Part shown: in pieces, positions 34,323 to 43,294 of the stretch
How the letters are laid out: each line of letters opens with the position of its first letter
Position numbering within the stretch: position 1 is the first letter of the stretch
Assembly (NCBI RefSeq): GCF_023656545.1
Contig: NZ_JAMOKF010000008.1
Span: 1 to 62,838, forward strand
Source of the DNA: Micromonospora phytophila
GTDB lineage: Bacteria > Actinomycetota > Actinomycetes > Mycobacteriales > Micromonosporaceae
Length of the DNA: 62,838 nucleotides
Direction: 5' to 3'
Position numbers and translations under genes: made by a program
Notes under the pieces: model-generated
Seen by the model: the letters and a program-made list of their open reading frames with translations, nothing else
Database searches by the model: none
Told to the model about the DNA's origin: nothing

Positions 34323-34353
34323 AATGCACGAATCTGCCGCGATCCGAGCGCTA
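34323..34353 (+). repeat. Dispersed intergenic repeat, copy 19
   Basis: ATGCACGAATCTGCCGCGAT followed by CCGAGCGCTAC, single half-unit. Confidence 0.7.
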
Positions 34354-34447
34354 CTCACTGTCACGGTGATCGGGTCAGCGGTCGCTTGGTCATGTCGATG
34401 AGCGGATGCGCGGGGTATCGCGCGAACAGCGCTCTGACGGAGATGGC

Positions 34448-35011
34448 ATGGCATCTGCACTCGACGACCGACACCATGACGGTGTGCCGATCCTGTTTCT
34501 CATCGTCGGGCTCCCGGGTGCCGGCAAGACACGGCTGGCCCACCAACTGGCGGCCGAGTATCGAGCCCTGCGTTTGACGCCCGACGAGTGGATGATCCCG
34601 CTTTTCGGTGAACCTGAGGGCGACGGGCGACGAGACGTCTTGGAGGGGCGCTTGCTGTGGCTCGCTCTCGAGGCAGCAACGCTGGGAACCAGCGTCGTCC
34701 TTGACTTCGGCTTCTGGAGCCGCGACGAACGAACTGCAGTACGGGCGATTGCTTGCGAGCATGGAGTAGCCGTCCGGGTCAATTACCTCCCGATCGACCG
34801 CGAGACCCAGATCGCGCGCATCGCGGAGCGCCTCAACCGCGCTCCGGAGACGACGTTTTCGATGACGGCCGCTGATCTTGACGCGTTCGCATCAACCTTT
34901 GAGGTACCGACGTTGGATGAGCTGAACGATGGGCCGCTGGACCAGCCACCCACCGGCGGATCGTGGCGCGCGTGGGCAGCCGTTCGGTGGCCATCTTTCC
35001 CGGCGAGCTAG
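34448..35011 (+). CDS. P-loop kinase-like protein (AAA_33 type)
   Basis: 187 residues from ATG at 34448. Walker A is FLIVGLPGAGKTRLAHQLAA, the Walker B-like strand is GTSVVLDFGFWSRDERTAVR, and an arginine-rich lid follows (IDRETQIARIAERLNR). This order fits the small P-loop kinases related to chloramphenicol phosphotransferase and zeta-type kinases. The strand LRLTPDEWMIPLFGEPEG would bind substrate. It may phosphorylate a small molecule or a sugar nucleotide; the target is unknown, and no antitoxin-like partner is adjacent. Confidence 0.75.
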   Translation: MASALDDRHHDGVPILFLIVGLPGAGKTRLAHQLAAEYRALRLTPDEWMIPLFGEPEGDGRRDVLEGRLLWLALEAATLGTSVVLDFGFWSRDERTAVRAIACEHGVAVRVNYLPIDRETQIARIAERLNRAPETTFSMTAADLDAFASTFEVPTLDELNDGPLDQPPTGGSWRAWAAVRWPSFPAS

Positions 35012-35066
35012 TGCTCTGATCACGAACGTTGGCCGGGTTGGTCGGGGTTGGGAAAATGTCGTACCG

Positions 35067-35430
35067 GTGGTGTTGTCTCGGTTCGTGCCTCGCCGTCGGG
35101 ATCCGGCCGCGCCTCGGTTCGTGCCTCGCAGCGCGCGGGTCGCGTTGCGGGTGACGCCCGGGCAGCGGCGGCGTTGTTTCGGGCTGCTGCGCTGCGCTGG
35201 TGACGTGTGGGCGTGTGTGTTGGAGGTCAACGCGTGGCGGCGCCGCCGTCACGACGTGGCGCTGTCCGGTTATCAGGAGTTGTGCCGGGAGTTGGCGGCG
35301 TCGGGGCCGGGCACGTTCGCCGAGCTGGATTGCGTGGGTGCTCGGTCGGTGTTGCGTCGGTTTTCGGATGCGTGGTTCGCGGCGGCGAAGCGCCGCAAGG
35401 CCGGCGACCTGTCGGCGCGGTTACCGGACT
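35067..35430 (+). pseudogene. TnpB-like (IS200/IS605) N-terminal fragment
   Basis: The frame reads ARVALRVTPGQRRRCFGLLR, CAGDVWACVLEVNAWRRRRH, DVALSGYQELCRELAAS and VGARSVLRRFSDAWFAAAKR. This is the pattern of TnpB/IS1341-type N-termini (basic strand, W/YN-like helix, L.Y..LC..L, then the L..L..A...FF segment). It breaks off near 35430 and runs into an unrelated HEAT-repeat frame; the RuvC catalytic part and zinc finger are missing. A 17-bp direct repeat (CTCGGTTCGTGCCTCGC at 35077 and 35113) lies at its start. Confidence 0.65.
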
Positions 35431-36027
35431 GCGGTCAGCGCCGGAGAGCCGGCGCTGGGTGCGATCGTTGGGCTTGCCGAGACCGGCTCGGCAGCGGATG
35501 CCCCGCTGCTGCGGCCACTGCTGAGCCATCCGCAATCAAAGGTCCGTGCCCAGGCGGTACGCAGCCTGTGCCTGATCGAGGCGGTTGTCGCGCAGGAGGT
35601 GCTTCCGCTGTTGCGGGATCCGTCGCCGGCGGTGGTCCGAGAGGTGACCACCGCGCTGCGGCCCTTGACCGGCGCCCTGCCGCCGGGCCTTCCGTGGGAG
35701 CTGCTCGGGGACGCCCGGGTGGAGTTGCGTCGTGCCGGCTATCGCCTCCTGCGTGGCCACGGCGTCGACGTCGAGTTGTGTGCTGCCCTGATGCTCACCC
35801 TCGACCCGGACTCTCGCCTGGCCGAACGTGGCAAGGCCGACGTGACCCGCCTCGCCCGGGACGGCGCACGAACCACCTGGCGTCGCACTCCGCCACCCGA
35901 GCTGCCGGTCACCGTTGCGCAGCACGGCGAGCTCGTCGCGTTGGCGGCACGAGCGACGACGGTGCTCGGCGAGGACACCAGCCGGATGCTCACCACCTGG
36001 CTGGCGTGTACCCGCCCCGGCGGATGA
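35425..36027 (+). pseudogene. HEAT-repeat protein, 5'-truncated
   Basis: From about 35434 the frame encodes roughly 195 residues of alpha-helical repeats: AADAPLLRPLLSHPQSKVRA-QAVRSL, AVVAQEVLPLLRDPSPAVVR-EVTTAL and VELRRAGYRLLRGHG, ending at 36027. Before that point the same frame is only the out-of-frame shadow of the TnpB fragment, so the natural start is gone. The join near 35430 marks the rearrangement. HEAT proteins mediate protein-protein contacts; the original role is unknown. Confidence 0.65.
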
Positions 36028-36123
36028 GTGCAGCGCCGCCGCTCACTAGCGCTTTGCAGTATTCGGCCGGCCGCCCACCATGGCGCGGCGCCGGAGCCGC
36101 TCGCGGCGGGCGGGAGGCGGTTC

Positions 36124-37512
36124 TCACCACCCGACGTGATTGGACTCCACGCCGTCACCGCTGACCCAGTGATCGGGTCCGTCACCGGAGTAGCAGAGGG
36201 TGCTATCCGAGGCCCTGCCGTCTCCGCCGATCGTGAAGGCCTGGGTCCAGAAACCACCAGGGTCGACCGAGTCTCGACAGGTGACAGTGACGCTGGAGCC
36301 GGGCGCGAAGCCGGACAGCGCCACCGAGTACCACCAGCCATACCGGGCCGTCCCACCCTTGGCCAGGTCGATCCCCGGGGCCGGCGGGGGAGGGGGCGGC
36401 GGCGGGCCGGCCTTCGCCACGGTCCACCGCACGCGGTTGGACTCGACACCGCCGGCGGTGGCCCAGTGGTCCGGGCCGTCGCCGGAGTAGCACGAGTTCT
36501 CGGTGTACGCGCGTCCGCTTCCGTCGGTGCGCATGGTGAGCGTGAAAGCCCTCCGGGTTGACGGAGTCCCGGCAGGTGACGGAGATGGCCTGATGCGCCG
36601 GGAAGCGCTCGAGGGTGATCGCGTACCGATACCCGGCGGGTGCGGCTGGGCCGTGTGCCAGGTTGATCGACGGTTGGGGCGCTACCGGACGACCGCTGCT
36701 CTCGCCCGGCTTGGGCGTGGTGGGCGTCTGAGTGCGGGGGCCGTCCCAGACCGCGCGGTTCGAACTCACGATCCAGTTGGGTTCGAAGGGCACGGGGCGG
36801 ATCTGCACCCAGTGCTCGCCGTCCAGAGCCGAGGTGCAGCTGGTGTCGTCCCGGGCCCTGCCCGCCGCGTCGGCGACGACAACATTTCGTGGATGGCCTT
36901 CGGCGCGCGGCCGGGTACCGGGAGCGGGGAGTCGTCGTAACACTCGACCTTGGCGTGCCATCCCGGGGGCAGTCCCGTCAGTTCCACCACGTACCGGTAA
37001 CCGCTGTTACCGAGGTCTCCGCGGCGTACCGTCGCCCGGCTATTTGCCAGCAGGTTGCGGTTGGTCACGGTGGACCCGGCGCACTTGGGCACTTTGATCT
37101 GCTCCCAGACGAGCTCGGACCACACCCATCCCTTGACTCCGGGGTGTGGTCCGTTCCCTGACTGCGTGACGATGGACCATCGGGACGACGTGCCGGGAAG
37201 CGGTTCGCGTCCGTCCCACCAGCAGTTCATCGTGACGTTCGTGTTGTCCGGAAGTTCGTCGATGACGTTGTCTCCGCCACGGGGTTCGGCGCGCATGCGT
37301 ACCGGGAGTTTCGCGTCGTCGCTGCGCACAACGCTCGTGCCCGATCTCGCCTGCTCGCCGGACGGGTCCAGCCGTTTCTGGGAGCCCTGAGTGACCTCGG
37401 TCGGCGCGTCGGGTGGTGCCTCATCGGTTCGCCGCGACACTGACCAGTAGCCGAGTGTAGACACGACCGATACCACCACGAGAGACGAGACGAGAAGAGA
37501 TGGACGGCGCAT
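36124..37512 (-). pseudogene. Secreted SH3-like protein with three repeated domains, two frameshifts
   Basis: From ATG at 37512, a signal-anchor (LLVSSLVVVSVVSTLGYWSV) and an SH3-like domain (LPVRMRAEPRGGDNVIDELP to VKGWVWSELV) lead into three copies of an 85-residue beta-rich domain. Copy 1 has SGYRYVVELTGLPPGWHAKV, copy 2 AGYRYAITLERFPAHQAISV and copy 3 GWWYSVALSGFAPGSSVTV. Copies 2 and 3 share TCRDSV.P.GF and CYSGDGPDHW...GVESN. The frame changes near 36890 (copy 1) and near 36550 (copy 2). A run of eight prolines separates copies 2 and 3. Decayed gene or two sequencing indels. Confidence 0.75.
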
Positions 37513-37709
37513 GGGCTGCGGATTCCTCCTCGGTTGGATGACGTGCGGGGCTGAGCTCGGTCACCTGTCGACGCAGTCGGGCACACACCGCGCACATCAT
37601 CGAAGATCAACGACGCATACCTACCGTTGGCGCCGCCACCGGAGAACCACGGAGCGCTCACCCCCGGGTCGCTCGAACCCGCCGGGATTTGACCATGACG
37701 GTTCCCCAA

Positions 37710-37737
37710 GCGTCCGCACCTGCCGATGAGCGCGCAT
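37710..37737 (+). repeat. Dispersed intergenic repeat, copy 20
   Basis: GCGTCCGCACCTGCCGATGA followed by GCGCGCATC, ending one base before the ATG of the next gene. Confidence 0.7.
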
Positions 37738-37738
37738 C

Positions 37739-38854
37739 ATGGATGTCGTGCATGTTTTGTTTGATGATCGCGTCTTTGTGGAATTCCACGTGTTCCACTT
37801 GGGGGGCGATGTGGCCGCCCACGCGGTCGGCGACGGGCAAGGCGGTCAGGTCAACGGGCTGTGCGGAGCCGCCGAACCGGGCGCGCTCGTGTTCAACACG
37901 GGATTGCATACCGGCTATGTGCCGCTGCGCATCGAACGGCACGAAAGCGAGCCGCTGCTCGACCCAGTCTGGACCGAGGTAGTGGAGGCGTCGTACACCT
38001 GCACGGAGCCGGACGTGCTGCTCCTGACGGGCGATCACAGGCTGACCGTCCGGCTCGAGTTGGACCAGGACACCTACCGCGTACGGTTCTGCGCGATCGG
38101 CTACGACAACGAGGATCGCGTTGTCGACGACCCGCCCGAGCGGTACCTGCTGCAGTTCTGGCCCGCGAAGGCGGGGCCCGACCGGATCGTCCGGCAGACC
38201 TCGACGGTCGCTGCGAACCGGCACCGCGTCGCTCAGAAGACGCCGCCGCGGCCGACCTACGCGGAACGTGTCGAAGCGGCCCGCCGGCAACAGGAGGAGA
38301 AAAAGAGGCGGGAGAGGGAGTATTTCCGCGCGCGAGCGACGCGTGACTGGGGCGGTCGCCTGCCGGACAGTGACCGGCTCCGCCAGGTCGGAGCGTGGGC
38401 GAAGGACGTGGCCCGCGTCGACCGCGACCTGGTCGATGAGATCGCCGCCGCCGAGCCGGCGCAGCAGCGTGCCATGGCAGCCTGGGCCGCCCGGTCAGCT
38501 GCTATCCAGGCTGGTGCCGCCGAGCTGGACTGGGTTGCCGAGGCACTGGATGCCCTCGACCGGGGTGACCCGCCGCCTCCCTCGTTCAGCGACTACCGGA
38601 CGGCGCTCAACCGCTTGTGGGATGTGCCGGAGGAAACCGCCGCGCACAGCTCTATTTCTTCCTTCATCTACAGCCCTACCTCGATCGGGAAGATCGAGCT
38701 GCGCGCGATGGAGCCAGAGGTGCAAATGGTCTTCGCGATAGTCGCCGCCCGTGAGGAGGATCCGCTCGTCGCCGCTCTGAGCACGCTCAAGTCCGCGCTC
38801 CAGATCGGCCCGGTCGATCTCGCTGCTTTCCGAGCCGTGTTCACCCAGAAGTAG
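37739..38854 (+). CDS. Hypothetical protein, ComJ-like N-terminal half
   Basis: 371 residues from ATG at 37739. The N-terminal 140 residues form a beta-rich domain (VHVLFDDRVFVEFHVFHLGG, NTGLHTGYVPLRIERHESEP, DTYRVRFCAIGYDNEDRVVD, RYLLQFWPAKAGPDRIV). It resembles competence-nuclease-inhibitor ComJ-like proteins of actinobacteria. A charged coiled-coil stretch (EAARRQQEEKKRREREYFRA) and a helical C-terminal part follow. No catalytic motif is apparent. Dispersed-repeat copy 20 ends directly at the start codon, so no Shine-Dalgarno is left, suggesting a recent junction. Confidence 0.6.
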   Translation: MDVVHVLFDDRVFVEFHVFHLGGDVAAHAVGDGQGGQVNGLCGAAEPGALVFNTGLHTGYVPLRIERHESEPLLDPVWTEVVEASYTCTEPDVLLLTGDHRLTVRLELDQDTYRVRFCAIGYDNEDRVVDDPPERYLLQFWPAKAGPDRIVRQTSTVAANRHRVAQKTPPRPTYAERVEAARRQQEEKKRREREYFRARATRDWGGRLPDSDRLRQVGAWAKDVARVDRDLVDEIAAAEPAQQRAMAAWAARSAAIQAGAAELDWVAEALDALDRGDPPPPSFSDYRTALNRLWDVPEETAAHSSISSFIYSPTSIGKIELRAMEPEVQMVFAIVAAREEDPLVAALSTLKSALQIGPVDLAAFRAVFTQK

Positions 38855-38958
38855 CTGCCGCTCGCAGCCTCACCGGTCTCCTTTCACCTTTCGAGCAGGC
38901 GGTGGACCTCCACTTCTAGCCGCTGATCGCGCCCCGGAATGTGACTGGCAGCCAACGT

Positions 38959-38995
38959 ACTGATCTGCCGCCGTCCGTGCGCGTCAGCCGCGCGT
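38959..38995 (+). repeat. Dispersed intergenic repeat, copy 21
   Basis: TGATCTGCCGCCGTCCGTGC followed by GCGTCAGCCGCGCG. Confidence 0.7.
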
Positions 38996-39088
38996 GGCCC
39001 CTCACTGCGGGTGGTCGGCGCCTCGCAACGCTCGGGCATTCTGAACTGCCGAGAACAGTGATGTTCGGAAACCCGTAAGATATGGCCA

Positions 39089-39823
39089 GTGGGGTGGGAG
39101 GGACTCGGGCAATGGGGTGAAGACGTCGCTCGCATCGAACCGCTCGCTGGCGGAGTCGCCAACGACGTGTGGAGCGTGCGCGTCAACGGGCACCTCGCGG
39201 TCGGTCGTCTCGGCACCAGGAGCGACGCTGATCTTGCGTGGGAGACGGAGCTCCTCCAACACCTCGACCGTGAAGGTCTGACCGTGCCGGTGCCGATCCC
39301 GACTACGGACGGCCGGCTGTTCGCCGACGGTCTGGTGGTGATGACCTACCTGGATGGCGGACCGCCCGAGACGCAGGCCGACTGGCGTCGCGTGGCCGGC
39401 ACGCTCCGCGAGCTGCATCGGCTGACGCAGGGCTGGCCGCAGCGCCCAGGCTGGCGATCGTCGACTGACCTCCTGTACGCCGAGACCGGGACGAAGATCG
39501 ACCTCCGCGCGATGCCCCCTGAGAGCGTTGCTCGATGCCGGGCAGCGTGGGCGCGGCTCGCCGGACGTCAGACATGCGTCGTGCACGGCGACCCCAACAA
39601 CCCTGGCAACGTCCGCATGACCGCTAGTCAGGTCGCGCTGATCGACTGGGACGAGGCGCACGTCGACGTCCCCGACCTCGACCTCGTGCTGCCCGACAAC
39701 GCCGCCGGCCTCGACGACGGCGCGCTCGACATCGCCGGGCAAGCGTCGGCCGCATGGGAAGCCGCCGTCTGCTGGGACGACGAGTACGCAGTCAAGCGGC
39801 TCGCCGAAGTTCGAGCGGTCTGA
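39089..39823 (+). CDS. Aminoglycoside phosphotransferase family protein
   Basis: 244 residues from GTG at 39089. N-lobe: IEPLAGGVANDVWSVRVNGH, the G-loop-like start, with arginine in LAVGRLG at the ATP-lysine position. C-lobe: catalytic loop CVVHGDPNNPGNVRM and metal site VALIDWDEAHVDVPDLDLVL, both complete. This HGD-N...DWD pattern places it in the APH/choline-kinase-like superfamily. The substrate is unknown. Single gene bounded by dispersed-repeat copies 21 and 22. Confidence 0.88.
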   Translation: MGWEGLGQWGEDVARIEPLAGGVANDVWSVRVNGHLAVGRLGTRSDADLAWETELLQHLDREGLTVPVPIPTTDGRLFADGLVVMTYLDGGPPETQADWRRVAGTLRELHRLTQGWPQRPGWRSSTDLLYAETGTKIDLRAMPPESVARCRAAWARLAGRQTCVVHGDPNNPGNVRMTASQVALIDWDEAHVDVPDLDLVLPDNAAGLDDGALDIAGQASAAWEAAVCWDDEYAVKRLAEVRAV

Positions 39824-39861
39824 GAACGCGTTCGAGGAGTGGGATTATTGGCGGCCGAGTG

Positions 39862-39902
39862 CGCACATCTGCCGCGATGCGCGCCCCTGCCGCGGACCGT
39901 GA
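39862..39902 (+). repeat. Dispersed intergenic repeat, copy 22
   Basis: CGCACATCTGCCGCGATGCG then CCCCTGCCGCGGACCGTGAG. Confidence 0.7.
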
Positions 39903-40171
39903 GGGCCTCCGCGACTCCTCTTGAGGATCATGTCGGGCATCAGGTGGGACGTGAGCGTCAAGCATGTCCCCTGACAGGACAACGGGCACGGTGAACCCAC
40001 TGCCGAATTGGCCTCTTCTGAATCAAGGCGGTCCGCAAAGCGGCCGCGCCGGCCCGGCCCACTGACGGACGACAAGGACTCCCGAAGACCTAGGGGCTCC
40101 GCCCCGAAACCCCGGCCCTCTTCAGAGATCAGCCGGGGGGCGGATCCCCTCGCCGGGCACCACAAGGGCTA

Positions 40172-40245
40172 CCAGCCTCCCCGGACGGGGCCAAGGTCGT
40201 TCGGCTGGTGAGGCGCTCCACCTTGTCCCCGCCCGGGGAGGCTGG
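40172..40245. repeat. 25-bp-arm inverted repeat
   Basis: Arms 40172-40196 and 40221-40245 (CCAGCCTCCCCGG... and its inverse) match with two mismatches around a 24-base loop. The arms are too long for an ordinary terminator, and the nearest upstream stop is 350 bases away. Candidates are a mobile-element end pair or a plasmid-type origin or transfer structure. Confidence 0.75.
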
Positions 40246-40398
40246 ACGGTCTACGACTGCCCGATGAGGAGATCCGCCACTGGCGCACAGTGAGCCATTC
40301 CGGGTAAGGCCATGGTGACGTTACGTAGTGTTGCACCTGTGGCGTGTGGAACTGGCGCGTGCCGGCAACTGTCTCGCGCCGGCTGACGTCGAAGGCAC

Positions 40399-41367
40399 GT
40401 GGACCTACTTCTAAACGTGCTTATGTTTCTCGCGGTGGCGCTGTTCGGATATCTCACGGGGCAACGCTTCCCGCATCTGGGTGGGTGGATCAGCCGGCGG
40501 GGCAGTCGATACCGCGCGGCCGTGGTTCGGCCGCCAGGATCGTGGCGTTGGCGGTCACGGCTGCTGCTCGTGGTAGGTGCGCTCGCCGCCACGGCGCCGG
40601 TGTGGCCGATCATCCAGCCCGGAGATCCCGTCGCGGACGAGATGTTGGAGCCGGCTGAGGTCGCCGTGGTCGTTTCTGTGGTCCTCGTGTTCCCGGTCGC
40701 ATGGGCCCTACTGGGCCGGTCCAGGCCGTATGCCTGGCGCGTCGCTATCGTGCTCGCTACGTGTGTCGCCGGGTGGTCGCTGTGGACCGTCACGTTCGGC
40801 AGTTACGACACCCCGCCCAACATCGATGACGGACTGCGCTGGTACTTGGTGGCGACAGGCGTCATCGTCGCGTCCGCGACCGCAGTCGAGTCGTGGCAGG
40901 GGCGGCCAAGGGAACTGTTGACCATGCACTGGGCGATCGGCGCGCTCGTGTGGATGATCGGCGTGGCCGCTACCTTCGCAATACCGGTCGTCGGCGACCA
41001 GCAGGTGCCGCCGCGCGACGCGATCCTACCGCTGCCTCCGACGATGACCGTGGCCCACGAGGAGGCGCGGTGCGCCATGCCCGAGAACTTCGGTTTCGGT
41101 CCCCGCTCCTGCTTACGCCGATTTACGGTCGCCGCCACCGACGGGGCGAACGTGCGAGAGCTGACCCGGCGGCTCGGCGAGCATCTGCAGCGAACCAAGG
41201 GCTGGCCGGCCACATGGTACGACCCGTCCACCGTGCAGTTCCCATGCCGACGGATCGGCTGGCTCAACCCCTACGAACTCTGCCTCGAACTACGGCACGA
41301 CGAATCGACGTCGACCGTGAAGCTCCAGATCGCGTACTACAACGGACGAGAACGTGTCATCTACTGA
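40399..41367 (+). CDS. Polytopic membrane protein with C-terminal extracytoplasmic domain
   Basis: 322 residues from GTG at 40399. About six hydrophobic segments occupy the first 200 residues (LLLNVLMFLAVALFGYLTG; LLLVVGALAATAPVWPII; VAVVVSVVLVFPVAWALLG; VAIVLATCVAGWSLW; YLVATGVIVASATAV; IGALVWMIGVAATFAIPVV). A 115-residue soluble tail follows, with paired cysteines (CAMPENFGFGPRSC, and CRR...LC). No family is recognised. Its TGA overlaps the left end of the downstream IS (41366), so the insertion occurred exactly at the stop codon and the native C-terminus may differ. Confidence 0.6.
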   Translation: MDLLLNVLMFLAVALFGYLTGQRFPHLGGWISRRGSRYRAAVVRPPGSWRWRSRLLLVVGALAATAPVWPIIQPGDPVADEMLEPAEVAVVVSVVLVFPVAWALLGRSRPYAWRVAIVLATCVAGWSLWTVTFGSYDTPPNIDDGLRWYLVATGVIVASATAVESWQGRPRELLTMHWAIGALVWMIGVAATFAIPVVGDQQVPPRDAILPLPPTMTVAHEEARCAMPENFGFGPRSCLRRFTVAATDGANVRELTRRLGEHLQRTKGWPATWYDPSTVQFPCRRIGWLNPYELCLELRHDESTSTVKLQIAYYNGRERVIY

Positions 41368-42392
41368 GCCTTCCGCGTAGCACCCTGAGCACCGTTCGTG
41401 ATGCCCGAATCGGTGGCTACGGGCGGGAAACGCCTGTATAGGCATGGTCGAGCAGCAAGAACGCGGAACTCCGATATGAAGTGTTCCTCTCACAGACCAC
41501 GTCACCCGGAGTTCCGCGCCTGACCATGAGTATCACCTATACCGCCACCCTGGGCGTACGCGACGAGACCGTCTTCTTCCTGTCCGGGCTGTTGCACGCC
41601 GAACAGCAGCGCCGTGGTACCCGTCGCAAGCGGCGTGCGCTGAGCTGCTTCAAACAGGCCGTACTGGTCCTGCGCTGGCTGCTCGACGGCACCCGGATAA
41701 CTCAGCTGGCCGGAGACAATGGGATCAGCCGGTCCACCGGCTACGACTACGTGCACGAGGGCATCAACGTCCTGGCCGCCCAAGCTCCCGGCCTGCACGG
41801 CGCGCTGCTGGCCGCGAAAGCCGCCGGGTACGACTACATCCTGCTCGACGGCACCCTGATCGAAACCGACCGGATCGCCACACCCGGCCCCACCGCCGGC
41901 GTGGACCTGTGGTGGTCGGCGAAGCACCAAGAACCACGGCGGGAACGTCCAGGTCCTGACCGCCCCGGACGGCTGGCCGCTGTGGACCTCGCCGGTACGG
42001 CCCGGCCGGGAACACGACACCACCTGCCTGCGCACCCACCCCGACCTGCTCGACACCCTCGCTGCCATCCGCGCGGACCTGCGCACCCTGGCCGACCTGG
42101 GCTACGAAGGCGAAGCCGACACCATCGCCGTCGCGTTCAAGACCCCGAAGAACGGGCAGCTCACCGACATCCAGCAGCAGTTCAACCGCGCCCACAACCG
42201 GCTCCGCGCGATCGGCGAACGCGGCAACAGCCTGCTCAAGATGACCTTCAAAGCCCTCCGGAACGTCAGCCTGTGTCCCCGGCGGATCGGCGCCGTCGCC
42301 GCCGCAGCCCTGGTCATCCTCCACATAGAGCACGGACGAACCGCCTGAAACGAACACTACGCACAGTCGCGAACCGTAACTCGGAAAGGCTC
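41366..42392 (+). mobile_element. IS5-family-like insertion sequence
   Basis: About 1,027 bases bounded by GAGCCTTCCG at the left and, inverted, GAGCCTTTCCGAG at the right. A second short inverted pair (GCGGAACTCCG / CGGAGTTCCGC, about 41463-41517) precedes the transposase. No target duplication is obvious. The transposase is frameshifted. Confidence 0.6.
41526..42348 (+). pseudogene. IS5-family-like transposase, frameshifted
   Basis: ATG at 41526. The first frame encodes TVFFLSGLLHAEQQRRGTRR, the DNA-binding helices (NGISRSTGYDYVHEGINVLA) and ILLDGTLIETDRIATPGPTA, with the first DDE aspartate, as far as WWSAKH. The next frame continues NHGGNVQVLTAPDGWPLWTS, LADLGYEGEADTIAVAFKTP and IGERGNSLLKMTFKALRNVS, ending at 42348. 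They join by skipping one base near 41928. Either mutated or, less likely, a +1 recoding site. The order fits DDE_Tnp_4-type transposases common in Micromonosporaceae. Confidence 0.78.
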
Positions 42393-42526
42393 AATGCGAT
42401 GAGAAGGGTGTCGATGTCAGCTGTTACACGCAGACAATGACACCCTTTGCAATGCCGTCACACTCCCACGATGACCAGCCCAATATGCCCAAGGTCCCAA
42501 TAGGACAGTGCCGATACCGTGTGCCG

Positions 42527-43237
42527 GTGACTAACCAAGATCTCAAGCGGTACTTGGCCGCCGCCGCGGCCAACCTAACTTTTAACGCGCCGCTGAGCGC
42601 GGAGCGGGCAGCGGACCTGATTCGGCGGCTGGCCCCCAGCGGGGCGGGCTGGCGAGCCTTGGACCTGGGCTGCGGCAACGGCGAATTGCTCATGCGGCTG
42701 TGTGAGAACCACGGTATCTCTGGTGACGGGGTGGAGCGCGACGCCGGCGACGGTGAACGGGCCCGACTGAACGCGACGAAGCGGGGAGTCTCCGATCGGG
42801 TCACGTTCCACAGCACGGATGCCGCCACCTGGGACCGGCCCGCCGACCTCGTCGTCAACGTCGGGGCCGGCTACGTCTGGGGCGACGCCGCGCAAGCCCT
42901 CACCGCGTTGCACCGTCTCACCGTGCCCGGCGGCAAACTGCTGTTCGCTGACGGCATCTACCAGGCCAGCCCCAGCGATCAGGTCCGCGAGACCTTCGGT
43001 GACCTCCCCGACCTTGCAGCCCTAGCCCAGTTCGCCGTGGACGCCGGGTTTCGACCCCTGCATGTTGCCGTATCGACCCTCGCCGAGTGGGACGACTTCG
43101 AGTCCGACTGGCGTGCTGGCATCGAACGCCTCGGCACGCCAGACGCACGCGCATTCGCTGACCAGCGGCGCGACGGATACCTCAACGGCTACCGCGGCAT
43201 CGTCGGCTTCGGATGGCTGATTCTGACACCGGCCTGA
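42527..43237 (+). CDS. Class I SAM-dependent methyltransferase
   Basis: 236 residues from GTG at 42527 (the frame is open upstream to 42437, but that part runs into IS-flanking DNA). Motif I is WRALDLGCGNGELLMRL, the post-I acidic residue is in ISGDGVERDAGDG, and motif II is PADLVVNVGAGYVWGD. The canopy contains RLTVPGGKLLFADGIYQASP. The layout matches small-molecule methyltransferases (Methyltransf_11/25 type). Substrate unknown. It starts 135 bases after the IS right end, so the IS may have displaced its promoter. Confidence 0.85.
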   Translation: MTNQDLKRYLAAAAANLTFNAPLSAERAADLIRRLAPSGAGWRALDLGCGNGELLMRLCENHGISGDGVERDAGDGERARLNATKRGVSDRVTFHSTDAATWDRPADLVVNVGAGYVWGDAAQALTALHRLTVPGGKLLFADGIYQASPSDQVRETFGDLPDLAALAQFAVDAGFRPLHVAVSTLAEWDDFESDWRAGIERLGTPDARAFADQRRDGYLNGYRGIVGFGWLILTPA

Positions 43238-43294
43238 TCACCGAACTGCTTCGCGCAACTGACCAGCCAAACAAAGAAATCAGTCATCGCCTTG

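Larger units (their letters stand above)
39824..40398. other. Gene-poor stretch with large inverted repeat
   Basis: 575 bases without a supported gene. It contains dispersed-repeat copy 22, a GC-rich small palindrome (GGGGCTCCGCCCC near 40092) and a 25-bp-arm inverted repeat at 40172-40245. A 67-codon frame (40008-40211) is proline- and arginine-rich and not believed. Confidence 0.5.

Noticed and set aside
37650..37690. tRNA-like GGGTCGCTCGAACCCGCC stretch
   Set aside because: No acceptor or anticodon stems around it; chance resemblance to a T-arm.
40008..40211. 67-codon + strand frame
   Set aside because: Pro/Arg-rich, covers the palindromic stretch and has no start signal.
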